64,000 bases of DNA from Curtobacterium sp. BH-2-1-1 (lineage in GTDB: Bacteria > Actinomycetota > Actinomycetes > Actinomycetales > Microbacteriaceae), in assembly GCF_001806325.1 (NCBI RefSeq), contig NZ_CP017580.1:1860001-1924000 (forward strand), given 5' to 3'. The notes beneath the pieces are model-generated. The model had not been told where the DNA came from and did no database searches. It saw only the letters and a program-made list of their open reading frames with translations. Position numbers and translations under genes: made by a program. Shown here piece after piece: positions 44,734-52,646 of this stretch (positions are counted from its first letter, which is position 1; each line of letters opens with the position of its first letter).

Positions 44734-45242
44734 CCGATGCGACGATCCAGACGCTGGACACCCCCGACGGCCCCTTCACCGTGCTCGAGGACACCGAGGG
44801 CCGTGTCCTCGCCTCGGGCTGGACGGACGACGCGGAGCGCATCCTCGCGCGCCTCGCCGACCGGCACCGGCCGGAACGCGTGGTCGACGGGCGGGTGGCC
44901 TCGGCGGACGCCGTCGACGCGTTCTACGCGGGCGAGGTCGAGCACGCGATGCAGGTGCCGGTGCGTCAGTTCGGCACCGAGCTCTTCGCCGAGGGGTGGC
45001 GGCAGCTCCGGTTGATCCCCGCCGGTGGGACGTTGACCTACACCGGGTTCGCCGCCGCGATGGGGCGACCCGACGCCGTCCGGGCCGCGGCGAGCGTGTG
45101 TGCGCGGAACGCCCCGGCGCTGTTCGTGCCGTGCCACCGCGTGCTGCGGACCGACGGCACGCTCGGCGGCTTCGCGTGGGGGCTCGACGTGAAGCGGTCC
45201 CTGCTCGAGCGGGAGTCGGTGGGCACGACGGCCCTGGTCTGA
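44730..45242 (+). CDS. ogt: Methylated-DNA-protein-cysteine methyltransferase
   Basis: 170 residues, O6-methylguanine repair protein. Active site PCHR with acceptor Cys135 (VPCHRVL), preceded by TYTGFAAAMGRPDAVRAAASVCARNAPALF; N-terminal domain reduced as in Ogt. ATG 44730 overlaps the Ada-AlkA stop, so the two act as one adaptive-response operon. Confidence 0.93.
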   Translation: MTDATIQTLDTPDGPFTVLEDTEGRVLASGWTDDAERILARLADRHRPERVVDGRVASADAVDAFYAGEVEHAMQVPVRQFGTELFAEGWRQLRLIPAGGTLTYTGFAAAMGRPDAVRAAASVCARNAPALFVPCHRVLRTDGTLGGFAWGLDVKRSLLERESVGTTALV

Positions 45243-45282
45243 GTCGAGAGCGGCCGGACCGGTGTTCTCCCCCTGGTTGCGG

Positions 45283-45320
45283 GTGTCGACGCGGGGGCAC
45301 GGGGCTGTCATGCTCGACAC
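45283..45320 (+). promoter_or_regulatory. Inverted repeat upstream of an alpha/beta hydrolase
   Basis: GTGTCGA (45283-45289) and TCGACAC (45314-45320) form an inverted pair in the 159-base gap; a CATGCT at 45309-45314 could be a -10. The pair could be an operator; no regulator is adjacent. Confidence 0.35.
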
Positions 45321-45401
45321 AACCGACCCGCCAAGGACCAGACCCGAAGGACCCCACGCGCGCCAGCGGCGCACCGCGGTCGACCCACCTTCGAGGACCC
45401 C

Positions 45402-46220
45402 ATGGACCAGCACGTCGACCGCACGGTCGTCTCCGCGGACGGCACGGTGCTCGCCGTGTCCGACGCCGGGACGGGCCCCGCGCTCGTCGTCGTCGGCGGG
45501 GCGTTCGACCACCACGGCACCCCGTTCGTCACCGGCCTGACCGCGGCCCTGCAGGACCGCTACCGGGTCATCACCTACGACCGACGCGGCCGCGGCGCGA
45601 GCGGCGACACCGACCAGTGGGCGATCGAGCGCGAGGTCGAGGACCTCGCGGCCGTCGTCGCCGACGTCGAGGGCCCCGTCACGGCGGTGGGCCTCTGCGT
45701 GGGCGCGGGCGTGGTGCTGCACGGCCTCGCGGGCGGGGTCCGACTCGACGCCGCCGTGCTCTGGGAACCGCCCTACCGCGCCACCGTCGACCCGCACGCC
45801 GACGACGTCGTCTTCGCGGACGTCCTCGACGAGCACGTCGCGGTCGGGCGTCGCGCCCAGGCCGTCCGGGCGTTCCTCGCGCACGTCCTCGGCGTCCCCA
45901 TGGGCCAGATCACCGCACTCCGGCTGAAGGGTGCGCTGTGGCGGTCCCTCGTGGTCGACGCGCACGTGCTGAGCCGTGACGTCCGGGTCCTCAACGGTCT
46001 CGCGATCCCCGAGCGGGTGGCTGCAGCCGTGGGCGTGCCCGTCCTCGTCGCGGCCGGTGGTGACGGCCTCGAGTGGATGCGGCAGGCGGCCCGGGCGGTC
46101 GTCGAGGCCGTCCCGGGATCGGAGTACGCCGAGGTGCCGGGGCAGGGACACGTGCCCGCGCCCGTGGCCCTCGGCCAGCTGCTCGACCGCTTCACCGCGC
46201 GGACGGCCGCACGGCGCTGA
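45402..46220 (+). CDS. Alpha/beta hydrolase with cysteine at the nucleophile position
   Basis: 272 residues, alpha/beta-hydrolase fold (VITYDRRGRGASGD; REVEDLAAVVADV; late His in GQGHVP). The nucleophile elbow reads VGLCVGAG with Cys99 where homologues have Ser in G-x-S-x-G. The gene otherwise looks intact. Cys at this place occurs in dienelactone hydrolases; activity here is uncertain. Separate from the ogt gene by 159 bases. Confidence 0.8.
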   Translation: MDQHVDRTVVSADGTVLAVSDAGTGPALVVVGGAFDHHGTPFVTGLTAALQDRYRVITYDRRGRGASGDTDQWAIEREVEDLAAVVADVEGPVTAVGLCVGAGVVLHGLAGGVRLDAAVLWEPPYRATVDPHADDVVFADVLDEHVAVGRRAQAVRAFLAHVLGVPMGQITALRLKGALWRSLVVDAHVLSRDVRVLNGLAIPERVAAAVGVPVLVAAGGDGLEWMRQAARAVVEAVPGSEYAEVPGQGHVPAPVALGQLLDRFTARTAARR

Positions 46221-46246
46221 CCACCGGGGCTGCAAGGATGGTCGTC

Positions 46247-47119
46247 GTGAACGCACCTCGCCTCGGACTCCTGCTCGACGTCGACGGGCCCATCGCCAGC
46301 CCCGTCTCGCGCACCATCGCGATCCCGAGCATCATCGAGGACCTCGTCGCGCTCGCGGCCGAGGGGATCCCCGTCGTGTTCAACACGGGGCGGAGCGACG
46401 CCTTCATCCGGCAGGAGGTCGTCGGACCGCTGCTCGCCGGCGGTCTCGCGGCGGGCGGCCGCGTGCACGCCGTGTGCGAGAAGGGCGCCGTCTGGTGCTC
46501 GATCGGCCCGCAGTACGAGGGCGGCATGGGCGAGCTGACCGTCGCCGAGGACCTGGCGCTGCCGCGGGACTACGCCGACGAGATGCGCGAGCTCGTCCGC
46601 GACGAGTACGCCGACCTGGTCTTCTTCGACGAGACGAAGCGCGCGATGGTCTCGATCGAGCAGCGCGTCGAGGTGCCGAACGCCACCTACCTCGCCCGCC
46701 AGCCGGAGTTCGACGCGAAGGCCATGGCCGCGCTCCAGCGCCGCGGGCTCGGGGTCCGCCGGCTCGACGACGTCCGCCCCGACGCCGACGGTGCCGTGCA
46801 GTGGCGCATCGACCCGACGATCATCTCGACCGACGTCGAGTCCGACCGCAGCGGCAAGGACATGGGCGCCGAACGGTCGCTCGAGCTCCTCGCGCAGGAC
46901 GGCGAGCTGCCCCTGGCGTGGCGGACGATGGGCGACTCCCGGAGCGACTACGCGATGGCGGACTGGCTGCACGCGAACGGCCACGAGGTGGCGCACGTCG
47001 ACGTCCGCCCGTCCGACGGGGTCCCGGCGACGCCCTACCCGGTGCTCACGGCACCCGACGGCGTGATCCACGACGACGCCGGAGCGCGCTTCCTGTCGGA
47101 CTGGCGCCGGTCCGTCTGA
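46247..47119 (+). CDS. HAD superfamily (Cof/trehalose-phosphatase-like) hydrolase
   Basis: 290 residues. HAD motif I GLLLDVDGPIASP with both Asp, motif II NTGRSDAF, and motif IV GDSRSDYAMADWL; a C2-type cap lies between. Resembles Cof-like sugar phosphatases, but no family name is safe. Start GTG 46247 is chosen because AAGGAT (46234-46239) stands eight bases upstream; an in-frame ATG at 46238 would add three residues. Confidence 0.78.
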   Translation: MNAPRLGLLLDVDGPIASPVSRTIAIPSIIEDLVALAAEGIPVVFNTGRSDAFIRQEVVGPLLAGGLAAGGRVHAVCEKGAVWCSIGPQYEGGMGELTVAEDLALPRDYADEMRELVRDEYADLVFFDETKRAMVSIEQRVEVPNATYLARQPEFDAKAMAALQRRGLGVRRLDDVRPDADGAVQWRIDPTIISTDVESDRSGKDMGAERSLELLAQDGELPLAWRTMGDSRSDYAMADWLHANGHEVAHVDVRPSDGVPATPYPVLTAPDGVIHDDAGARFLSDWRRSV

Positions 47120-47195
47120 GCCGAGCCGCGCCTCCCGGGCCCCGGACCACGCGCAGTCGCGGGCCGCGCTGCCGGGCCACACCCGTCCGCGGTGT

Positions 47196-47225
47196 TTGCG
47201 TGTCGGGGTGGTACACCAGTAATGT
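47196..47225 (+). promoter_or_regulatory. Sigma-70-like promoter for the amino acid permease
   Basis: TTGCGT (47196-47201), 18 bases, then TAATGT (47220-47225). The ATG is at 47264, leaving a leader of about 30 bases, longer than most genes here. Confidence 0.55.
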
Positions 47226-47263
47226 CGCGGGGTCCGCCGCCAGCCGATGACGGGATCCACCCC

Positions 47264-48739
47264 ATGGCACAGAAGCTCCGCATCAAGTCGATCGAGGCCT
47301 CACTGGCCGACTCCGAGGAGCAGGGCCGGTCCCTGAAACGCTCCCTGAAGACGTTCGACATCGCCGCGATGGGGATCGCGGTCGCCGTCGGCGCCGGCAT
47401 CTTCTCGGTCGGTGCGAACGCCGCCGCGAACTTCGCCGGGCCCGGCGTCATCATCTCGTTCCTGCTCGCCGCCGTCACCTGCGGCCTCGCGATCATGTGC
47501 TACGCCGAGTTCGCCTCGACGATCCCCGTCGCCGGCTCCGCGTACACGTTCACCTACGCCACGATGGGCGAGCTGCTCGCCTGGATCGTCGGGTGGGACC
47601 TCATCCTCGAGACCCTCACCGCCAGCGCCGTCATCGCGAAGTACTGGGGCATCTACCTCAGCACCGCGTTCGAGGTGTTCGGCGTCGACCTGCCGAGCAC
47701 GATCCAGCTCGGGCCGATCCCGTTCACCTGGGGCCCGGTCCTGATCGTCGGCATCTTCACGGTGCTGCTCGCGTTCGGCACCCGCCTGTCGTCGCGGGTC
47801 TCGGCCGTCATCACGGTCATCAAGGTCGCCATCGTCGTGTTCGTCATCGTCGCCGGTGCGTTCTTCGTCAAGGCCGCGAACTTCACCCCCTTCATCCCGC
47901 CGGCGTCGCCCGCCCGCGGCTCGGAGGGGAGTGTCTGGACCCAGTCGCTCGTGTCCTGGTTCACCGGCTCGGAGCCCGCCCAGTACGGCGTCTTCGGCCT
48001 GCTCGCCGCGGCCTCCCTCGTGTTCTTCGCGTTCATCGGCTTCGACGTCGTCGCGACCAGCGCGGAGGAGACCGAGAACCCGCAGAAGACCCTGCCGCGC
48101 GGCATCTTCATCGGCCTCGGCATCGTGACGCTGCTCTACGTCGGCGTCAGTGTCGTCATCACGGGCATGGTGTCGTACCAGCGCCTGGCCGAGGAGAAGA
48201 CGCCGTCGCTGGCATCGGCCTTCGACATCGTCGGACTGCCGTGGGCCGCCGGCATCATCGCGATCGGCTCCCTGATCGGTCTGACCACGGTCGTCATGGT
48301 GCTGCTGCTCGGCCTGTCCCGCATCGTCTTCGCGATGAGCCGTGACGGCCTGCTGCCGCGCTGGTTCTCGAAGACGAACGAGAAGACGCAGACGCCGGTG
48401 CGCGTGCAGGTCGTCGCGGGTGTCGTCGTCGCGCTGCTCGCCGGCTTCACCGCGGTCGACAAGCTCGAGGGCATGATCAACATCGGCACCCTGTCCGCGT
48501 TCGTGCTCGTGTCGATCGGGATCATCGTGCTCCGTCGTTCGCGTCCCGACGCGCCGCGTGCCTTCCGCGTGCCGTGGTCGCCGGTGCTGCCGATCGTCTC
48601 GGCGGTGCTGTGCTTCTGGTTGATGTTGAACCTCGAGGTCGAGACGTGGCTCCGGTTCGTCATCTGGCTCGTGGTCGGGTTCGCGATCTACTTCGGGTAC
48701 AGCCGTCGCAACAGCCGGGTGGGCAAGGGCCTGCAGTAG
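47264..48739 (+). CDS. APC-family amino acid permease (cationic amino acid type)
   Basis: 491-residue transporter with 12 or more helices. N-terminal RSLKTFDIAAMGIAVAVGAGIFSVG and later FFAFIGFDVVATSAEETENPQKTLPRGI are the signatures of the CAT/YfnA branch. Predicted amino acid/proton symporter or exchanger. ATG 47264 begins the conserved segment; the upstream in-frame extension is promoter DNA. A regulated pair of amino acid exporter LysE and LysR follows on the other side of a hairpin. Confidence 0.9.
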   Translation: MAQKLRIKSIEASLADSEEQGRSLKRSLKTFDIAAMGIAVAVGAGIFSVGANAAANFAGPGVIISFLLAAVTCGLAIMCYAEFASTIPVAGSAYTFTYATMGELLAWIVGWDLILETLTASAVIAKYWGIYLSTAFEVFGVDLPSTIQLGPIPFTWGPVLIVGIFTVLLAFGTRLSSRVSAVITVIKVAIVVFVIVAGAFFVKAANFTPFIPPASPARGSEGSVWTQSLVSWFTGSEPAQYGVFGLLAAASLVFFAFIGFDVVATSAEETENPQKTLPRGIFIGLGIVTLLYVGVSVVITGMVSYQRLAEEKTPSLASAFDIVGLPWAAGIIAIGSLIGLTTVVMVLLLGLSRIVFAMSRDGLLPRWFSKTNEKTQTPVRVQVVAGVVVALLAGFTAVDKLEGMINIGTLSAFVLVSIGIIVLRRSRPDAPRAFRVPWSPVLPIVSAVLCFWLMLNLEVETWLRFVIWLVVGFAIYFGYSRRNSRVGKGLQ

Positions 48740-48797
48740 CGCGGGCGCGCGCTCTGGCGCCGGCGCTGGCGCGGGCGCTGGCGCTGGCGGGCGGGTC

Positions 48798-48858
48798 GAA
48801 CCACGTTTCCGACACCGAACCACGCGCGGGGGCTGGTTCGGTGTCGGAAACGTGGTTC
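48798..48858. terminator. Perfect 25-bp hairpin between convergent genes
   Basis: Arms 48798-48822 and 48834-48858 (each 25 bases, beginning GAACCACGTTTCCGACACCG) are fully complementary around an 11-base loop. It lies 58 bases after the permease and 38 before the end of the LysE gene. Suits a bidirectional terminator; no U-tract. Confidence 0.75.
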
Positions 48859-48896
48859 CACGCGGGCGTGGGCGCGGCCACCCGCCGCGCGCCGCG

Positions 48897-49631
48897 TCAG
48901 GCGCCCAGTGCGAGCGCCGCGCCGAACCCGAGCATGACGAGCGCGACGAGCCCGTCGAACACGCGCCACGTCAGCGGCTTCGCGAACAACGGTCGCAGCA
49001 GCCGTCCGCCGAACCCGAGCGCGCCGAACCACAGGCAGCTCGCGAGGACCGCCCCCACCGTCCACCACCACCGCTCCGCCGGCCCCTGCTGGTTCGCGAC
49101 GGACCCGAGGAACACGAGCGTGTCCAGGTAGACGTGCGGGTTGGCCCACGTGAACAGGAGCATCGTCACGACGGCCGTCCGCAGGGTGACGGTGCGGTCG
49201 GTTCGTCGGGGTCCTGGAGGCGCGGTGCGCGTCCGTCCCGCACCCACCGTCGCTGAGATGTCCCGTCTCGCCGCCGCGGTCGCCACCGGCACGCCGTCGT
49301 CCGCCGCCGCCGACTCCACCCGCATCGCCGCGCCGGACGGCCACAGCGCCCGCCGAGCCGCGAGCACCCCGTAGGTCACCAGGAACGCCGCACCGACGAA
49401 GCGGATCACCACGAGCGCCACCGGGAACCGCTCGACCACGACCCCGACGCCGAGCACCCCCGCGAGGATCAGCACGGCATCCGAGAGCGCGCAGACCACC
49501 ACCGCGGCCGCGACGACCCGCACCGACGAGGTCACCGCGAGCCGGAGCAGGTACGTGTTCTGCACACCGATCGCCACGATGAGCGCGAGCCCGGTACCGA
49601 GGCCGGCGAGCAGGGGGAGGAGTGTGGTCAC
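48897..49631 (-). CDS. LysE/ArgO family amino acid exporter
   Basis: 244-residue membrane exporter, helix 1 GLGTGLALIVAIGVQNTYLLRL, the ANPHVYLDTLVFLGSVA signature near the middle, and about six helices. A ~45-residue hydrophilic loop (AMRVESAAADDG...RTDRTVTL) is longer than usual. Exports basic amino acids such as lysine or arginine. Divergent LysR regulator and promoter TACGGT (49638-49643, minus) 7-12 bases before GTG 49631. Confidence 0.88.
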   Translation of the reverse strand: MTTLLPLLAGLGTGLALIVAIGVQNTYLLRLAVTSSVRVVAAAVVVCALSDAVLILAGVLGVGVVVERFPVALVVIRFVGAAFLVTYGVLAARRALWPSGAAMRVESAAADDGVPVATAAARRDISATVGAGRTRTAPPGPRRTDRTVTLRTAVVTMLLFTWANPHVYLDTLVFLGSVANQQGPAERWWWTVGAVLASCLWFGALGFGGRLLRPLFAKPLTWRVFDGLVALVMLGFGAALALGA

Positions 49632-49637
49632 GGTCCG

Positions 49638-49693
49638 ACCGTACGGCCGCGGCCACGTGCAGTACAGCTCACGTTCCTGATGCTGCGTAAGCT
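49638..49693. promoter_or_regulatory. Divergent promoter between LysE and LysR genes
   Basis: TACGGT (minus strand, 49638-49643) serves LysE; TAAGCT (49688-49693) serves the LysR gene with seven bases to its ATG. In between lie AGCTCA/TAAGCTCA-type elements that could be LysR sites of the T-N11-A kind. Confidence 0.5.
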
Positions 49694-49700
49694 CACCTGC

Positions 49701-50624
49701 ATGCCACGACTGCAGCGCGAACACCTCGAGACCCTGCTCGCCGCGGTCGACCACGGGACGCTCGACGCCGCGGCCAGAGCACTGTCGATCACGCCTTCGG
49801 CGGTGTCGCAGCGGATCAAGTCGATGGAGCAGCAGGTGGGCCGGGTGCTCCTGCAGCGGACGACGCCGGTCCGCCCGACCCCCGACGGCGAGGTCGTCCT
49901 CCGTCACGCACGACAGGCCCGGCTGCTCGACGAGGAGACCACCCGGGCGCTCGGCGGCGGCGACTCGGTCGTCCCCTCGATCCCGCTCGCGGTGAACGCC
50001 GACTCGCTGGGCACCTGGTTCCTCGACGCGCTCGCCCTCGTGCGTGCCGACACCGAGGTCGTGTTCGACCTCCACCGCGAGGACCAGGACCGCACCGCCG
50101 AACTCCTCCGCGCGGGCACGGTGATGGCGGCGGTCACGGCCGAGGCCGAGCCGGTGCAGGGGTGCTCCTCGGTGCCGCTGGGGATCGACCGGTACCGGGC
50201 CGTCGCCTCCCCGTCGTTCGTCGCCCGGTACCTGCCGGGTGTCGACAGCGAGCAGCGGATGACACGGCTCCTCGACCGGGTGCCCCTCGTGGACTACGAC
50301 CGCGACGACGACCTGCAGCAGGGGTACCTGCGGCGGGTGCTCGGCCACGCACCGTCCGGGCCGCGGCACTTCGTCCCGACCTCGGCGGACTTCGCCCGTG
50401 CGGTGTCGCTCGGCTTCGGTTGGGGGATGCTGCCGGAGGCCCAGTGCCTCGATGCCCTCGACCGGGGTGACCTCGTCGAGCTCACTCCCGGGCGTCGGGC
50501 GGACGTGGCGCTCTGGTGGCAGCGCTGGAACCTGGCCTCACCGCTGCTCGAGCGCGTGACCGAGGCCGTCCGGGCGACCGCGGCCGAGCGGCTCCACCCC
50601 GCCGGTCAGGCCGTCGCGCGGTAG
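49701..50624 (+). CDS. ArgP/LysG-type LysR regulator
   Basis: 307-residue LysR protein; helix-turn-helix ETLLAAVDHGTLDAAARALSITPSAVSQRIKSMEQQVG, then effector domain starting IPLAVNADSLGTWFLDALA, the block typical of ArgP/LysG. It should activate the divergent exporter when lysine/arginine accumulates. ATG 49701 is supported by TAAGCT. Its 3' end overlaps the convergent TetR gene by 19 bases. Confidence 0.88.
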   Translation: MPRLQREHLETLLAAVDHGTLDAAARALSITPSAVSQRIKSMEQQVGRVLLQRTTPVRPTPDGEVVLRHARQARLLDEETTRALGGGDSVVPSIPLAVNADSLGTWFLDALALVRADTEVVFDLHREDQDRTAELLRAGTVMAAVTAEAEPVQGCSSVPLGIDRYRAVASPSFVARYLPGVDSEQRMTRLLDRVPLVDYDRDDDLQQGYLRRVLGHAPSGPRHFVPTSADFARAVSLGFGWGMLPEAQCLDALDRGDLVELTPGRRADVALWWQRWNLASPLLERVTEAVRATAAERLHPAGQAVAR

Positions 50625-51151
50625 CGGAGCCCGTCCACGAGCAGCCCGACGAGCAGCTGGCTCTGCTCGATCGTCGGAGCCCCGTGGCACAGGTCGGCCA
50701 CCGCGTGCAGGAGCTGCTGCGCGTCGACGTCGGGGCGGATCGTCCCCGCAGCCGCCGCGGCGTCGAGGAGTCCACCGAGGGCGCCACCGAGCCGCGCGAG
50801 GAAGTAGTCCGGCAGCGCCTCGAACGCCGGGTCGCCCGAGTGCAGGGCGGCGGCGAGCCCGCGCTTCGTCGCGACGAACTCGGTGAACCGCTGCAGCCAC
50901 AGGGCGAGCGCCTCGTCGGGAGCGTGCGCGGCGGCGAGCTCGTCCGCGGCGGCCGCCGTCGACTCGACCGCCCGCTGGAACACCGCGACGACGAGGTCCG
51001 AGCGCTGCGGGAACCGCCGGTACAGCGTGCCGACGCCGACCCCGGCCCGGTCCGCGATCAGCTTCGCGGGGGCGTCCACCCCGTCGGTCGCGAAGACGGC
51101 CTTGGCGGCGTCGGTCAGGGCGTCGGCATTGCGTCGGGCGTCGGCGCGCAC
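50606..51151 (-). CDS. TetR/AcrR family repressor
   Basis: 181 residues. N-terminal helix-turn-helix DAAKAVFATDGVDAPAKLIADRAGVGVGTLYRRFPQRSDLV; C-terminal ligand domain of TetR_C type (ADLCHGAPTIEQSQLLVGLLVDGL). GTG 51151 follows an AGGAGG ribosome site, so this gene is not leaderless. Divergent from an aldo/keto reductase whose promoter contains the probable operator. Confidence 0.87.
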   Translation of the reverse strand: MRADARRNADALTDAAKAVFATDGVDAPAKLIADRAGVGVGTLYRRFPQRSDLVVAVFQRAVESTAAAADELAAAHAPDEALALWLQRFTEFVATKRGLAAALHSGDPAFEALPDYFLARLGGALGGLLDAAAAAGTIRPDVDAQQLLHAVADLCHGAPTIEQSQLLVGLLVDGLRYRATA

Positions 51152-51163
51152 GGAGTCCTCCTC

Positions 51164-51200
51164 TTGCGTAAACGGAAAGTCATTCCGTATAGTTCCGGAA
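51164..51200. promoter_or_regulatory. TetR operator inside the aldo/keto reductase promoter
   Basis: -35 TTGCGT (51164-51169), 18 bases, -10 TATAGT (51188-51193). The spacer is filled by ACGGAA-AGTCA-TTCCGT (51172-51188), a perfect 6-bp inverted repeat; a second palindrome TTCCGGAA (51193-51200) covers the start point. Repressor binding would block the reductase gene; the TetR promoter probably overlaps the same DNA. Confidence 0.7.
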
Positions 51201-51267
51201 GAGCGTTCCACTTCGGGCCACGATACGGCACCGACACCCGGGACGCCATCGACAGGAGGAACCGCAC

Positions 51268-52302
51268 ATGCAGTACCGCACCCTCGGCCGCACCGGCATC
51301 CAGGTCAGCCCCTTCGCCCTCGGCGCCATGATGCTCGGCACCGACGGCAGCATCGGCAACGGCGACGAGCAGGACTCGATCCGCATCGTCCACCGCGCAC
51401 TCGACGCGGGCATCAACTTCATCGACACCGCCGACCGCTACTCGCAGGGCGGCTCCGAGGAACTGCTCGGCAAGGCGCTCGCCGGCCGCCGGGACGACGT
51501 CGTCATCGCCACCAAGTTCAACGGCCCGATGGGCGACGACCCGAACCGGCGCGGCAACTCCCGGCGGTGGATCACGCAGGCCGTCGAGGGGTCGCTGCGG
51601 CGCCTCCGGACCGACCACATCGACCTGTACCAGGCGCACCGACCCGACGACACGGTCGACCTCGAGGAGACCCTGTCCGCCCTGACCGACCTGATCCGCA
51701 GCGGCAAGGTCCGGGCGATCGGCAGCTCGGACTTCCCCGCGTCGATGCAGGTCGAGGCGCAGTGGACGTCGGAGCGCCGCGGGCTCGAGCGCTTCCGGAC
51801 GGAGCAGCCCACGTACTCGATCCTCAACCGCGGCATCGAGCGCGAGGTCCTCCCGGTCGTCCAGCGGTACGGCATGGGGTCCCTCGTGTGGAGTCCCCTC
51901 GCCGGCGGCATGCTGACCGGCCGCTTCCGGAAGGGCCAGGACACCGACCTCGCCCGCGCGACCATGTTCCGGCACAACCGCGACGAGCGACGGATCGACG
52001 CCGTGGAACAGGTGGTCGCACTGTCCGAGGAGACCGGCATCCGGATGACCCACCTCGCGATGGCCTTCGCGATCGCGCACCCCGGCGTCACGAGCGCCCT
52101 GATCGGCCCGCGCTCCGTGGAGCAACTCGACGACCTGCTCGCCGGCGCCGACGTGGTGCTCTCCGACGAGGTCCTCGACCGCATCGACGCGATCGTCCCG
52201 CCGGGCACTGACGTCGGACGGCTCGACCAGCAGTACCAGCCGCCGGCCGTGCTCGACGCCACCCTGCGCCGACGCCCCGCCGCGGGACGCTCCGCGGCCT
52301 GA
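51268..52302 (+). CDS. Aldo/keto reductase, TetR-regulated
   Basis: 344 residues, AKR family: NFIDTADRYSQGGSEELLGKAL gives Asp and Tyr of the tetrad, Lys in VIATKF, His in LYQAHRPDD, then SSDFPAS and the C-terminal SALIGPRSVEQL cofactor block. Broad carbonyl detoxification is plausible. AGGAGGA ribosome site at 51253-51260. Unlike the reductase at 12884, it has a normal leader and dedicated repressor. Confidence 0.9.
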   Translation: MQYRTLGRTGIQVSPFALGAMMLGTDGSIGNGDEQDSIRIVHRALDAGINFIDTADRYSQGGSEELLGKALAGRRDDVVIATKFNGPMGDDPNRRGNSRRWITQAVEGSLRRLRTDHIDLYQAHRPDDTVDLEETLSALTDLIRSGKVRAIGSSDFPASMQVEAQWTSERRGLERFRTEQPTYSILNRGIEREVLPVVQRYGMGSLVWSPLAGGMLTGRFRKGQDTDLARATMFRHNRDERRIDAVEQVVALSEETGIRMTHLAMAFAIAHPGVTSALIGPRSVEQLDDLLAGADVVLSDEVLDRIDAIVPPGTDVGRLDQQYQPPAVLDATLRRRPAAGRSAA

Positions 52303-52646
52303 CGTCGCGTCGGGGGCGGCCGCTTGCGGGAAACCGCACGATCGCCGCCCCCGAGACTTGTTCACACGTTCGTCACGAACCAGCACCACCGTCGGACCTA
52401 CGCTCGCAACACCGACGGCGACGGGCCGTCGACAGCACGACCGCACCACGACACGACACACCGAACACCGCGACCGCACCCACGGTCGCGAGCACCGCCG
52501 GCGCAGGATCCCTAGTCCCTCGCCGGCCGGACCTCCCGAGGGTCCGGATCCATGTCGCCGCAGCCGCCGACGCCCGTCTCACGATGCGTCGGCGCCTGCG
52601 CTCGACCACGCGTGAGTCCTCTCCGAACCCGACAGGAGACCACGCC
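52303..52646 (+). promoter_or_regulatory. 344-base region: terminator, operator-like palindrome and structured leader before the GT2 gene
   Basis: A GC-rich hairpin with arms GGGGGCGGC (52312-52320) and GCCGCCCCC (52344-52352) ends the reductase transcript; its loop contains another small stem. GTTCG-TCA-CGAAC (52368-52380) is a perfect 5-bp inverted repeat. TACGCT at 52399-52404 could be a -10, giving a leader of about 240 bases that contains CCGGACC/GGTCCGG (52527-52533, 52541-52547) and two GGATCC sites pairing with each other. A ribosome site ACAGGAGA (52632-52639) precedes the ATG. No credible small gene was found here. Confidence 0.5.

Noticed and set aside
48798..48858. 25-bp perfect inverted repeats as IS ends
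   Set aside because: Only 11 bases separate the arms and no transposase is near; convergent genes favour a terminator.
52324..52615. Small open frames in the GT2 leader
   Set aside because: Low-complexity translations, no ribosome site, no recognisable start pattern.
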